Positions 36,373-49,269 of a stretch of 64,000 bases of DNA are shown here, piece by piece. The DNA is from Gnetum montanum (Eukaryota > Streptophyta > Gnetopsida > Gnetales > Gnetaceae). The notes under the pieces were generated by a model. It saw only the letters and a program-made list of their open reading frames with translations. It was not told the DNA's origin and searched no databases. Positions within the stretch are counted from its first letter, which is position 1; every line of letters starts with the position of its first letter. The position numbers and the translations under genes were made by a program. The stretch is taken from NCBI GenBank assembly GCA_015680685.1, contig MNCI01033650.1, positions 667,305 to 731,304 of the forward strand, read 5' to 3'.

Positions 36373-36418
<46 letters not shown>
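36373..36418. repeat. (GA)23 microsatellite
   Basis: 46 bp of uninterrupted GA, followed by a short GTGTGTG. It generates Leu/Ser-repeat frames on the minus strand. Confidence 0.95.
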
Positions 36419-36421
<3 letters not shown>

Positions 36422-36449
36422 TGTGTGTGGGTAAGAGAAGATAGAGGTG

Positions 36450-36562
36450 TAGTGACTCTAAGTAGGAAGCACACATTCTTAATAGAAACTTTGAGTAAGA
36501 AGCATGCATTGTCTATCACAACTTTGAGTAGGGAGCACACATTCTTTGGTCATAACTTCAAG
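36450..36562. repeat. Degenerate tandem repeat, unit about 35 bp
   Basis: Three to four copies of AACTTTGAGTAGGAAGCACA followed by CATTCTTT, separated by variable ends. Confidence 0.65.
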
Positions 36563-36769
36563 TAGGAAAAAAATTTTCTACTAAGTACTTTTTTCATTAG
36601 TTTTGAAAAAATTCCATTCTATATGCTTTATTATGAAGTGTCAATTATACTATAATCATCATTTAGAACTAATTTTCCATTCTAAAGAGCTTAGCTTTAA
36701 AAGAAGGCATAATCTCTATGTTCGCTTAATTCAAGAGATCATTTCTTTAGAAAGTTATAACTCAAAGAC

Positions 36770-36996
36770 ATCATTCGATTATACGTCATGTGACACTTAG
36801 TTCATAGGTGTTTCATACATGATCTGTTTAAGTATCATTGACTTACATAGAACCAAGATGTTGACATTAGCAGAATTGGAACCTATAATATTAACAATGG
36901 TGAGAGATCATTTCTTTAGATCCAAGAAAGCTCTTTCTACAAAGCTTATCTACCTAGTTAGCTAGCAAATAAGGAATTTGGTTCTATTAAGTTCAT
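36770..36996. repeat. Dispersed direct repeat, copy 1
   Basis: About 227 bp, matching 37,665-37,890 (shared blocks include CAAAGCTTATCTACCT and GGAATTTGGTT). Offset 895 bp. Confidence 0.7.
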
Positions 36997-37664
36997 CTAT
37001 CTATAAAGGTGACATTCATATTATGAGATAGTGATTCTTTCATAGCATAGTGGTCATTTGATTATAAAGAGTCTAGTTAATTCACTTTTCAAAAGATAAA
37101 AAGTGCATGCTTTAGAATCAAAATTCAAGCTTCTTCAATTCTAAGTCTAACTTCTTTGAAGAAAGATGATTTGAAAGATTTGCTATGGCCTATTTACTAC
37201 TGAAGCCCACTAGAACTAACATTTGGTTCTAAATCATGTATGGTTGATATGGAAGAGCTAATATTGAGAATGAAATATCAATTCTACATGGTGATTCCTT
37301 TTTGTAAACTATGTCTCTGTTGAAACTATTTCTAACACAACCCTTTGTGAAATGGAAAATTCAAGTTTTATAAGAAAGGGTTCATTCAATTCATCTACAC
37401 CATCTTGTAGTTCATTCAAAGATGATTCTAAAGGTATCCATATTATGTAGATGTCATTATTGACACCAATTCATGATGATGTTAGCATAACCATGACGTT
37501 GACTTTAGCCTAAAATTAGAACATCACACAACAAAAAAGTCCTACTTCTATGTTAAGTATTCATATGATTTGATATTTAATGCACATGATACTAACAGAA
37601 CCAAAATGATAACATCAAAAAAATCCAAAGAATCTTAGAGATGTTAATAAAACTTCAACTTGAT

Positions 37665-37890
37665 ATCATTTGATTATATGACATGTGACCCTTGGTTCAT
37701 AGGTGTTTTATGCATAATTTGTTCAAGTATCATTAACTTATGAAAAATCATGGTGCTAATGTCAATGAAAATGGAATCTACCACTTTAGTAATGGTTAGA
37801 TATATTTTCTCTAGAACTAAAGAAATTGTTCTACAAAGCTTATCTACCTGGTCTGCTAGCAAATGAGGAATTTGGTTTTATTAAGCTCAT
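37665..37890. repeat. Dispersed direct repeat, copy 2
   Basis: Second copy of 36,770-36,996. The 5' LTR of element B begins at its right end, so B inserted into this repeat. Confidence 0.7.
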
Positions 37891-38737
37891 GATAAAGTGT
37901 CATCCAGTCAACTACATCAATGGGCACGTGTCAATGCATCCTCATCAACATATTCTTTAATATGTTGATGCATGTGCATTGATGTCATCTAGTCCTAAGT
38001 CTATATAAATGTGCTTACCATCCATATTTATGCTACCTTTGGTTATTTTAGCAGTAAAGCTCTTGTAGTTTGGTTCCATAGGACTTAACTAAATTTTCCT
38101 CTAAGTGTCCGCAACATGGATTGAGTTGATTAATGATTTTTATTTGAGTGAATGATGTACCTAAACACTTCTGTATAATGGTAATGAAATTGATGTTAAT
38201 TTCTTCCATTGCAGCACTTAGACTAGAACTTAGATTATTTTAGTAATTTACTTCCAACGCACTTTACTTTTTAGAACTTAATAATTTAATAATTTATTTT
38301 AAAAAAATGTGAGTAAGACCACTTCCCGCATAATATATTAACGTTTGGTAATCTTAGTAGTGAATACTTCATTCATCTAGCAATAAACACTTGGTAACCT
38401 AGTAATATGTTAATATAGGTTTAGGATAGGTATAGAAAGAAGGAACAAATAATCTATGCTTAGGATAGTTAGATTAACCTTAATTCTATAGTTAGTTTAA
38501 TATTTTAATCATAAAAATAATCAAAATCATAAAAATAAAAATATTGTATTCTCTAATCACACTTAACCTTATTAATTAAGCTAACAAAATTGATGATTGG
38601 AAAGATGATGATTGGTAACCCAATGTTTAAATCATCTAGGATACTAATAGCCTCAAAGATCCATGAGATTTAACAAGATCATGTGTACATGCTTGTGATT
38701 TGTATAGTTAGGTATAGAGACAACTCATCACTCATCA
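37890..38737 (+). repeat. 5' LTR of B
   Basis: 848 bp, TGATAAAGTGTC to CACTCATCA. Its first 370-400 bp align with 51,866-52,264 (CTATATAAATG, CATGGATTGA, TTCCAATGCACTTTACTTT-like blocks). TATA box TATATAAA at 38,002-38,009. Confidence 0.85.
38002..38009 (+). promoter_or_regulatory. TATA box of B 5' LTR
   Basis: TATATAAA; the truncated 3' LTR has the same box at 51,964-51,971. Confidence 0.6.
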
Positions 38738-38738
38738 T

Positions 38739-38756
38739 TGGTATTATTTCTAGGAA
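38739..38756 (+). other. Primer binding site of B, decayed
   Basis: TGGTATTATTTCTAGGAA aligns with TGGCACCGTTGCTAGGGA of A. Most differences are C-to-T or G-to-A. Confidence 0.6.
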
Positions 38757-38859
38757 ACTTTATAATGTACACTAAGTATTCTAGATAATTAAATCATATA
38801 AATATTGTTATAGGAATGTAATGAACTATTATAAGAAAAATAATAATCATATTTTTTCA

Positions 38860-40720
38860 AGGCACACTACAAGAATTTAAAGTGATCTAAATTCATCCAG
38901 ATCCATACCATCTAGACTTCATTTTCATCCTGTATCAAGATGAACAACTATGATGGAGGGAGCTAGAAAGCAACATTATGTTCCCACTTGATCATGCCAT
39001 GTCATCAATGTTCATGATAGAATTGACAAATTTGGAGCTTGAAGTAGTAGCTCCAAGATACCAAGTGATAGATCATCTCTCTAAAGATTACCAATATATG
39101 AAGGCCCAACTTAGAAAGGTTAAACTTATGAAGGTCTATCATGAAACCTCCAACGAAAAAAAAGGTTTTGATGACATTGACATTGTAGCCAAAAAATGAG
39201 AACATAGAATATTCATCAAGATCTCAATGCCAAGGCCCTTCTTTCTTCAATGAAGACAACATGATTCACCAATGATTACATTCAACCTTGGCAAGCAACC
39301 AATATAAGGGGAGCACTAGATTTAGAACTAGGATGACCTCAAGGTTAAGATCTCATAATCACCAAGTAAGAAAGCATCCATGAAAATAAAGAAGAAAAGT
39401 AATCCAACACAATTATCCAAACTCTCAATCCTTGCAATCTTCCTTATCATCTAGAATTGATGAGGAAAAACATAATGGGGATTGAAGGGAAAATTATTGA
39501 AGACAAGTTGGAGATTATCAAAGATATCATCATAGGATGGAAGAAGGGAACATAGACAAGAGTAAGAGGAAGAAATGTAGTGTCAAGAAAGAAGCTGTAG
39601 CAAGCCAGACCATAGGAGACATGCCCATGATAGGAGTCACAATGAACAAGATATCTATGATGAACCATTGCTTACTACAAGAAGTATGATCAACATTTGT
39701 GAGATAGTTCACATCTCCACCAAGCATTAGAGGGATAGTCAGATCAAATGGCTTGATATGAACAGTATTCCTAAGTTTGAGAGAGACTATAATGCTAATC
39801 CGTACCACCATATGTAGGCCTTCTATGATGTATGTGTCTTGAAAAATATTAAAAATAACTAGAATAAGCTTAAATTATTCCCTAAGACACTCATAAATAA
39901 AGTTGAAAGTTAATACTAGTCCTTGGAATTGGAATCTGTTTGTAGATTGAGTACAATGTTAGAATTGTTCAATGATAAGTACCAAACATATTCCAAGGTG
40001 TCCAACTTGAGAAAATAGATTCAAAAGTAAAAATAAGGTAACCATGAATCCCTTGATGCAACCTTAAAAATATACTATTCTTTGCTACATCAATGCCTAG
40101 ACCATTGTTTTTCTTAGAGGGAGCAACTATGACATATCATAAATTGGCTTAAAAATAAAATCAAGAAGACTCTTGGGATCTATGCCTAAGGGATACTATA
40201 AAAAATGAGGATCCATTGGATTGATAGGATTATTAACTAGATAGTAAAGAAAGAAGTAGAGTTAAAGAAAAAAGAAAGTACAGAGAAGTACAACAAAGAT
40301 CCTTCCATCTACAAAAAGAAGGTCCATCTTTATGATCTAGAGTAAAAAGCATCATTGAAGAAGGTTATGCAAAGAAAAACCTTACCAATCCAAAAATTTA
40401 TTACTGAAATTTTGGCCAATGTCAACAAGATATGGAATTCTCTTGATGAGAGGTTTCAAATAACATGTAAAATCATGAAGAAGAAAACAAAATCAGGGAG
40501 ATCCAAGGACAAAGAGATAAAGAAGAAGAACATGGAGAAGGACTATTACCATCAAAAGGATAAGGCTATAGTAGCAGAGGAGGTTTTAGATTTATATTTA
40601 GATGATAAATGATGTGACATATACTAATATAAATATCCCAAGGATTTTTGCCTGATTTTGTTGCACTTGTAGGAGTCTAGGGTGTATGCCTTACATACTA
40701 ACTTTTTCAAAATGTAAGCA
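38860..40720 (+). pseudogene. Gag of element B
   Basis: Collinear with Gag of A: CATCAAGA.GAACAACT.(T/C)GATGGAG at 38,930-38,955 matches 19,668-19,690, and 39,735-40,030 matches the A Gag domain (SDQMAxDMNSIPKFERDYNA-type reading with stops). It ends with a ruined zinc knuckle near 40,615 in which two Cys codons are lost. Open pieces remain at 38,978-39,199 and 40,355-40,612. Confidence 0.7.
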
Positions 40721-41441
40721 CCTAGGACATTGCCCTATCCTCAAGAAACCTATAGGTAGTAGTTTCATTAATAATAGTACTACCCAGGGGGAATACCGCC
40801 TCAACCTCAAGATTACTATCAGTAATGACATAACCCATAATCATGGTGGATGCCACCACCAAGGTAGTAGTACCCTTATTGATAGTTAGATCCTTATGGG
40901 TATTATGTCTAACAGTTGGTGTTAGAAAGTGATTCCAATATTTACACCTCTTCCCATCATTACTATCCTACTAAATATCATGTACCTTCCACTCAATGAG
41001 TTGAATATCTCTTCACATATACTCCCCATTATTCACAATACAATGCACCTTGTACCTCCACTTCTTTGTCATCCACAACACCTATATAAGGGGAAATACC
41101 TTCACAGCCTCAATAACAAAATGCTATAAGATCCATAAATCTACAAATGGATGATAAGTCAAGTGGTTCTGAATGTAAACATTAAAAAATATCAAATTTT
41201 TAGCCTAATAGTCCACCCGAATCATTGTAAACATTTATGGCTAAAGATTCTTCCCAAACCACCAAGGAATTTCTATCAAGCTAGCTTGAAACAAAAGATC
41301 TCAAAATATTCAAACTATCATGTTAACTCATGTAATGATAGACTAAATAAAGGTAGGACATCTTCCTAGGAAAAGAATTGATTTGGGAAGCCCCTAATCT
41401 ATCTACAGATTGTAAAAAATAACCCATGCAAGACTATGTTA

Positions 41442-41810
41442 GACTCAAGTTCTTGTGTAAATTTAATTTTCCAAGAAATGTACAAGATATGGAACCTACC
41501 TCCACTTAAAAAGTATAATATCAGGTTGAGGCTTACAAAAAATCCTCACTATTGCATTGGAATTTTGTAGAGAATATTGTGACTATTGTTAGTGGATGGT
41601 CATAACTAGTAGACTTCTTAGTAATCCATGTAAACAGTTGCACGAAGGACTTCCCAATCATTATGGAAAGGGATTTGATAAGCATAACTAAGACTATGTT
41701 AGGAATCAAAGATCTCTCCTTGAAAATTTTCAAGAAAAATAAATTTGGAAAGATAGAAAAAAGAGAGTTCCATGCATTGCATATAGTAATATAGAATCTA
41801 ATTACATACA
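41442..41810 (+). pseudogene. Aspartic protease of element B
   Basis: It reads DSSSCVNLIF, then EMYKIWNLPPLKKYNIRLRL, matching A residue for residue around the active site, including Ser where the catalytic-loop Gly is expected. It decays after this point, with in-frame stops. The opposing minus-strand frames here are shadows. Confidence 0.7.
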
Positions 41811-42129
41811 AAAGATATGAACTATAAGAAGTATAACCATTCTAGCATGTAAAATATGTGAAAAATCCATAAGTATTTAAAGATATCTATATGCAACAAC
41901 CATAAAAAGATAAGACACCTAGTGATGGGCCACAAACCAAAACTCTAGTTCTACCATGTACATCAAACCAACAAAGATCCTCATAAGTGCATACATAGAT
42001 AGGATGGAAAAAATAGAGCAAGTTAGATACCAACTCTTAGACTCACAGAATAGAATATAGTTAGAGATAGATTGGAAAAAGTTGGAAGTTCCAAAAACCT
42101 TTAAACCAAAGCCCTTAGAACTAAAACCA

Positions 42130-43010
42130 TTACCAGAATCCTTGTAATAAGTGTTCTTAAATAATAGGAAATTGATAATTGTCAATGCCCACCTCACTAA
42201 GGAACAAAAAGACAAGATGCTAAAAGTAGTTAACAAATTGTCAACAATCTTCACATGGTCATATGATGAAATCATAGGGATAGATCCACACATAAGCCAA
42301 CATCAAGTCAACATAGACTCTACTATTAGGTCCAAAAGATAGCTACAAAGGAGGTTGAATTTAAAATTAAAGAAAGGTATTAAAAAAGGTAGAAAAGCTT
42401 CTAAAAGCCAGATTTATCTATCCTATGGAAAAAAGTGAGTGGCTTAGCTGACTTGTCATTGTACCAAAGAAAGGAGGATAGTGGAGAGTCTACATAGATT
42501 TCAGACTGTTGGCTATGACTACTTTCAAACATCATTTTTCCTTATCATTTTTGGATCAAGTGTTGGACACCATTGTGAAGGATGAGTATTATAGTTTTCT
42601 GGATGGATATAGTGGCTATTAAATCTAAATCACTCTAGTATACCAAGCCAAAATAACATTTTCAAGTCCCTGGAAGACTTTTCCATATAAAAAGATGTCT
42701 TTTGGCCTATGTAATGCTCCTAAAACCTTTCAACATCCTAAGAATTTTTTAATAAAAAATTGGTAGTGTTATAAAATTCTTTATGGATGACTTCTTCACC
42801 TATGTTATTAATTTCCAACATGCATTGAATTACCTTGAGAAAGTACTGAAGTGGTGTATGGAAACTAACTTAAAGTTCAACTAGTATAAGAGCTACTTAA
42901 TGATCTAGGAGGATATTATCTTGGGATACCAAATCTTAGAAAAATGCATTAAGGTGAATCCTGTTAAGATAAGGGTCATTGAAGGAATTACTAGACAATC
43001 TCAAATACTC
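42130..43010 (+). pseudogene. Reverse transcriptase of element B
   Basis: The lead-in LNNRKLIIVNAHLTKEQKDK (42,151 on) and HISQHQV precede RT. Then come ARFIYPMEKSEW, VIVPKKGG, WRVYIDFRLLA, LDQVLDTIVKDEYYSFLDGY, MSFGLCNAPKTFQ and FFMDDFFTYV (catalytic FMDD near 42,777-42,794). FLDGYSGY and MDDF are the Athila-type variants rather than the chromovirus DLRSGYHQ and DDIL. At least five stops interrupt it. Confidence 0.85.
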
Positions 43011-43610
43011 AAGGATATGAGATCATTCATTTAACATACTAGTTACTATAGGTGCTTCATCAAGAATTTCTTTAGAAATACCAAATTATTAGTGAATCTC
43101 ATAAATAAGGATGTAGTCTTTGAATGGATTAAGGGATGTGAACAAGCATTTCAACTCTTGAAATAGAAGCTCATAGAAATACAAATCCTATGAGAACCTA
43201 ATTCATCCAAATCATTCTACATTATGATTGATCCATTCGATTATGCCTTAGAAATAGTACTTACATAGATGGATGATCATAAACATCCATATTACATCCA
43301 TTGTGCTAGTTGAATCATTGTAGGTTCAAAACTCAATCCCACCATAACAAAAAAGGAACTAATTGTAGTATTGTACACCCTTCAAAAATCAAGATCTAGG
43401 AACTAGAATATCCAATTTTTTGCATACTAATTATAGTGTCATACACTATCTCATGAATAAACCAGTAATGAGTCCTCTTGTCATGTGATGATTAGTAATC
43501 CTACAAGAAATTTATCTAACAATGGTGGATAGAATGAAAAGCAAGAATGTAGTTGTTGATTACTTGTCTCAGTTAAGATGAAATAACAAGGTTGAAGAAG
43601 AGCCTTTGTA
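43011..43610 (+). pseudogene. RNase H of element B
   Basis: It reads FYIMIDPFDYALEIVL, HPYYIHCAS and LNPTITKKELIVVLYTLQKS, matching the gypsy pattern of SDASDYAIGAVL, IxYASRxL and YTTTEKELLAVVFALEKFR, and closes with VVDYLSQLR near 43,555-43,580. Stops are present. Confidence 0.75.
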
Positions 43611-43775
43611 TAATCAATTTTCAAATGAGTTTATTTTTACTAAGGCAATTGAAATCACAACACCAAAAATTACAAATTAATGTGATGAATTTCTCTTCTA
43701 TCTACTCACCAAGAAACTTCTAATGAATGGGGCCATAAGAAGAAACAAAAAAAAAAACCCTTCACTAGGTCAAGC

Positions 43776-43780
43776 ATTAC
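43776..43780. repeat. TSD of solo LTR 1, left
   Basis: ATTAC, identical to 44,231-44,235. Confidence 0.85.
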
Positions 43781-44230
43781 TGATGAGACGCGACCTGCAT
43801 GTGCTGCGATATCGCATCCCATGCGATATCGCGTACGGGATATCGCGTCTTTCCCTGCAATATCGCATCCCATGTGACGATTAGCGTTTGGTAAGCCACA
43901 GTTGTATAGTTCAGGGTGTGTCCGGTAAGTGGGAACGGATGCTGACGCTAGTTAATTTAGAATTAGGACATTAGTTAGAGTTAGCTTAGTTTCGCAACCC
44001 TTTCCTCTGATAGCATAGAAGATAAACCGAAAAATACCAAAAAAATCACATACCTCAGACTTGCTTAACCATACACCGTGACACTTACAAGCAAGCCTGG
44101 GAAGACAACGAACGATTAACCCCAAGTGTTTCTTGTGGTGTTAAGGCATTTAGTCTGCGGAGTTCGACCAGATCGCGCATGCACACTCGTATTCATATGG
44201 TTGAGTGTAGGGGTACCTCGCCACTCATCA
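43781..44230 (+). mobile_element. Solo LTR 1 of the A family, internally deleted
   Basis: Begins TGATGAGACGCG and ends CCACTCATCA, flanked by ATTAC on both sides. It matches the A LTR at both ends but jumps from the GATATC module region to the segment equivalent to 19,019 on, losing about 540 bp including the TATA box. No internal retroelement sequence is present. Confidence 0.9.
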
Positions 44231-45330
44231 ATTACATAGAAATAGAGGGGACCCTCTATTGAATCTATATGGATGGCTTATTAAGATGATGTACATTAGA
44301 TGAATATGAACTCTAAGTTCTCCAAGATGCTCATGAAGGTCCTTGTGGGGGCTATTAAGCTGGAAGGAGAACTACCATTAAAATCCTAATGGTAGCACAT
44401 TTTTGGCCCATAATCTTCAAATATGTCCATCATTTTTTTCATTCATGTATAATATGTCAATGAGATGGAGGAATGCTAACCAAAATGGAAGGCCTAAAGT
44501 AGTGGATCCAATAACTAAATCCTTTTTATCTTTGAGAAATAGATTTCATGGGAACCATCATCCCAATGTCCAATGAAAAGTGTTATATTATTGTTGTTAT
44601 TGACTACTATATCAAATCGATCGAAGCTACATTTGTCACCAAATATACTTCCTCAACTACAACTCAATTCTTTTAGCAATAAGTGATAATCAAGTTTGGT
44701 GTACCTAGAGCATTAATGTCTAATAATGTAATCCATTTTATTGGAAATACCTTTTAAAATTTAATGCAACACTTGGGGGTGAAGCATAAAATCACAACAC
44801 CCTATCACCCCCAAGCTAAGACTTAAGCTAAAGTTACTAATAGGGAGATCACTTGAATTCTAACATGAAGCATTAGTAGATATAGAAAGGACTAGAGCAC
44901 AAAAATCAATGATGTCCTATGGGCCTATTGCTCAACTTAGAAACTTTCGATAGGCTACTTTCCCTATGAGTTAGTGTATAGAAATTTATCCAAACCTTTA
45001 AGTCAAACTGAACTCCATAACCTCACAACTACATATAACCTAAACTTAGACATTAACTTCACATAGAAAGAAACATTGATGGCCCTCAATGTACTAGATG
45101 AGAACTGAAGGAAAACTCTCACAAAGAATGAAGTGCATAAGACGTATAACAAATAATGACATGAAGCCTAGATAAGAAGAGTTGAATTTTAACTAGAAGA
45201 TAAGATTTTTTATTGGAATCCCACACATGTGCCTCAATGGACTAAGTTCTAGACATTGTAAGATTAACTTTACATCATGCATTTATCTTTTCCTTATAGG
45301 TTCATGAAAATTTACCATTCAACAAGGTCC

Positions 45331-48100
45331 CAAAAGCACGTGTTGATTAGCATCCAATAAATAAAATCATTCAAAGACTTTCAAGCAACTAGGACCAACC
45401 AGGACATCTCAATCCAAGAATAAGCATGCTCTATTTTTTGAATCTCCTTCTTCCATCTCAGTAATGGGGGAGACAACCATCTAACTTAGTACCTTGAAGG
45501 GAATAAAACTTTCACTTTTTTATTTTACACCATCTTTCCTTAATTTTCAACTATTTTTCATATGTTTTCAATTTTATTAACATTTTGATTTTCTTCTATA
45601 TTTTTCTTTATTTTCATTTTATTCTTAAATCATGCATGTTTCTGTAATATTCAATTTTCTTCTATTATTATTATGGTTATAATTATTACTAAATGTAGTT
45701 ACTAGGATTATTATTTGTATGAATGGGCCAACTTTATTTTTGAGGCTATGTTCTCTACTAGCAAGTTATGAGTTACACAATGGTATAAGGCAATGAACCC
45801 ATGACATCCATTCATTTCATTTTTCTAAATATGAAATTCACTTCATGGAGATACTATGGTTTTTATATTGAAAGTAAAAATAACTTGTGATCTTGTTAGT
45901 CAAGGAATAGGCAAAGGACCATGTGGGAATGGATAAGGTTTTAGCCTCAAGGGGATTTGTTGAACTTCTTTTTAACTTTTTGCATGAGTCTTATGATCCC
46001 ACAAGAAATGTAACATCACTTCTCTTGTAATCTAAAAGGAAGTACGTCCTTTGTAAAATGTGATTACTTAAAAAAAAATTAGGAATAAAAGCACACCTCT
46101 CAAAAGATCTCTTGGGAAATAAGCATTGGTAATGGGACTGGAAGGAAATATTACTCATTCCTAAAGGTACATTTTTAACTAAGGCCCAAATTTCTTCAAT
46201 AAAATATCCATCTATTTTCTTTTTTTCTTTCTTCTTAAGCGATCACCATCTCCTATGGTTGTTATGTTCTTACGGTTGTGTGTTAGAGAAGCACTGTAAT
46301 GTAAGGCCACTACTAACACTATGGACTTGGTTTGAAACCTAGACAGAAGAGTATATGGTTCACTTTAATCAATTAATCTAGAAGAATATTTTATAAAAAT
46401 GATTTGGACTCTCACATCCCTATTCTTCTACAACATCCTTCTCAATTCCACTTTCTACTTCATTGTTGTGTACCATGGTTGTTCTGATAATCCTTGGTGT
46501 CGTAGAGTGCATGAACCTAAAGATAGTAGTTGTGTGGGTATGGCATCTATCTTGGATTAACATTAACTCTCCAAGATGTTCATGAACTTTTTGTAATATT
46601 TTTATGCAAGGGCATTCTTAGACATGAACCTACTTTGGGAAGAACCCACTTACATAGCTTTTCAGCATCAAATTTACACTCCAACACCACATGTTTAAGT
46701 TCATTTAACTTCAATCTTGATGCTATGGATTATTCAAATTTTCATTCTTTTGAACCAATTTTTGTCTTAGGAATATGTATTCCCAATTCTCAAAAATAGC
46801 TTCTCTAACTCTAAACCTCATGCCAGCCTCATGATTTTTTTCTGCATTATTCGCACTTATTTTTGGATCCATTTAGCTTTTATTTTGCTTCAAAATTCTT
46901 TAAAAATCCCTTAATTTGAAATGTAGGATTTTTTCTATTAGGTGCATTAATGCATCTTTGTCAATGTAGTTAGATATATTGATATATCCTTGTCAACACA
47001 TCCCAGTCGATGTAGTGCAAAAATACTAGAAATACACATAACACTTAGCCAAAATTTTACATTTTTCCTTAAATGCTAATGGGGTTTTTTCCATTCTTAA
47101 AGCCAAAGGCTTCCAAATATTATAAGTTCTTCCTAACATACCCAACTTTACTCATTTTCAAGCTATAAGCTTTTGGAGGTACTCTTTAAGTCGTGGAAAC
47201 ATCAACATAAGGGTTTTTCTCAACAAATTTCATTAACATTCCATAAATAATATACTAAAATAATATTAAATAAAATGAATACCAATAAATTAATTACCTT
47301 CAAGCCTTATATTAAAATATTTAAACATCTACAATCACTCAAGAGCCTTAGCACCTCATCTTTCACAATTATTACTAACATAAAAAGTGAGTAGAAGGTA
47401 CATGAACTTAAGAAATAAAATCAAAACAACTAATCCAGGGTTATTCATGTGATTGCAAATGGCACCAAAGTGGGAACTAAAAGCAAGAAGGCCACTTCAG
47501 CTTAGGGAGAAGTGACTTATAGGTGGCATAAAATATTAGCAACAACAACCATAACAATAGAAGTAGGCTACTAAAGTAACTCATGCTACGGAACTCTTGA
47601 GAGAAGAACCTAAGGTGGAATCTATTCATCAGATTTCCAATACAAAAATAGGGAAATATAGGCAAGATGAAGTACTAAGACTAAGGTCAAACCTAGAAAT
47701 AACATTGCCAAAATCTTTCCTAGAGAATATGTAGAGCAAGGAAGTCCAAAGTACAATTCTCCAAGAATTAAACTTTGGACACTTTCTAAAGTTGGTACTA
47801 GAAGAGGTCTATGCATAGCTACAAGAGTCTTTGCTATGATCCATCATTTCCACCAATGGGAAGTGATATCCTGGGAAGACTTACCTTTTCTAAAATAATC
47901 TCCAAGGTGATGCAATAGTTAAGATAAAAATCACCAACACATGGATTACAAGGATGACTAATCATAAATTGGTTGATCCATAAGAGCATGCACATGTGCA
48001 TGTGCTCCAGTACCACCTAGTTACAAACCCATGTAAGTTATAGAAAATCCTAGACTTCTAACACCCATTATAATAACAACTATCAAATCATCCAAGTCAT
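45331..48100 (+). other. Post-integrase spacer of B
   Basis: Collinear with 22,760-24,400 of A at least to about 46,350. GTAATGGGGG at 45,461-45,470 matches the GTCATGGGGG of A. A T-rich stretch is at 45,510-45,660. No protein was recognised; minus-strand frames 47,477-48,016 are not convincing. Confidence 0.55.
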
Positions 48101-48808
48101 CCATGTTTAGGAGATATATAATTATCCCCTACATTGTGAAAGCTATTGTACTATTCAACATGGAGGTAAAGCTAGCTGAGGTCTTCACATAGGCAGATGT
48201 AGAAGTTAAGAATGAGAGGACTCAATGTTGATATGGATTGAATCATAAGAAGTATGGTGCCCTCACCAAGATAGAACATGCTTACTTCAAGATTGTAACC
48301 TATCACCTCTATCCAATGGTAAGGCCAAGCAAGCTTACTGTGTTCTTTGCAATTACATGTGCATCTTTGAGAAGAAAATTCCTTGTCAACCTATCCTAGC
48401 TCATCTTCTTAGAAATTAAGAATTAATTCAAGGAAAATTAAATGGACAAAAAGATACTTTCCTCTTTACACCTCATTAAAAAACTTTGTAAAAAGGTAGA
48501 AATAGCACATTATTCTACTAATATTGTCCACATGGCCCCTATCGCATCTTAGAAGAAAATGATGAAAGATAAGGTTCCTACCAAGCTCCAAAAAGAAGTA
48601 CCTCTGCCACCATCACCAGCACTTGAAACAACACCAAAGATGGCAATATTAGCCAAACATCTAAGAAAACTTAGGGAGTAGCTACTGCAACAACAAGCCT
48701 TTGGGATGGTGGTGAATCATTAGTGTACCATTCAATCATGAGCCATATTAATGAAGTCATCTAGATAATTAGTTGACTAGAGGATGAGTTGGTCCATTTT
48801 TTCTCTGC

Positions 48809-48813
48809 ATAAA
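48809..48813. repeat. TSD of solo LTR 2, left
   Basis: ATAAA, identical to 49,987-49,991. Confidence 0.8.
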
Positions 48814-48930
48814 TGATGAGATGCGACATGCATAGCACCATGATATCGCATCCCCTGCAATATCGCGTACGCGATATCGCGTCTCTCCATGCGATATCGC
48901 GTATGCGATATCGCAGTCCGCCGTCATATC

Positions 48931-48938
48931 TATAAATA
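48931..48938 (+). promoter_or_regulatory. TATA box of solo LTR 2
   Basis: TATAAATA, same context as in the A LTRs; 16 bp downstream of a 24-bp dyad. Confidence 0.65.
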
Positions 48939-49269
48939 AGAGGCGGCACTCCCTTCATTTCCCAATCTTAGCTAGAGGCCGCGAAGCTCTGGCAGTTTGA
49001 ACACTCCAGAGTTAGATTAATTTCCCATGTGCCCGCAGTAGGAGTCCTAGAGTGAACAGCTCTTTATTCGAGCAACTTTGTAACCTGAACACAAGTTGTG
49101 TACGGCAATAAAGATGAACTTGATTGGATAAACCTTGCAGTACATGGTTTTAATTATTGTTATTTACTGCTTTCCTAGTGCACACTAGTACGACTTGATT
49201 ACGAGCATCTACGGATGTGTACGGCTAATCAAGGAATCGGCTGCTCGTCGCAATGCGTGAGTACGACTT

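Larger units (their letters stand above)
43611..45330 (+). pseudogene. Integrase of element B, split by a solo LTR
   Basis: The zinc-binding part is interrupted by the solo LTR 43,781-44,230. It resumes with LQDAHEGPCGG-like reading near 44,317, WPIIFKY and CIICQ. The core has IDFMG with the first catalytic Asp (about 44,539), SIEATFVTK, LMSNNVIHFIG, where the second Asp is Asn, and TPYHPQAKT, stop, AKVTNREIT, where the Glu position is Lys. INDVLWAY and IGYFPYELVY follow. It is the last pol domain of B and is entirely missing from A. Confidence 0.8.

Noticed and set aside
36292-36540. Leu/Ser-rich minus-strand frames that look like membrane segments
   Set aside because: Generated by the (GA)23 microsatellite.
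41533-42293. Minus-strand frames of 92 and 124 codons
   Set aside because: Opposite strand of element B protease and downstream region; no recognisable product.
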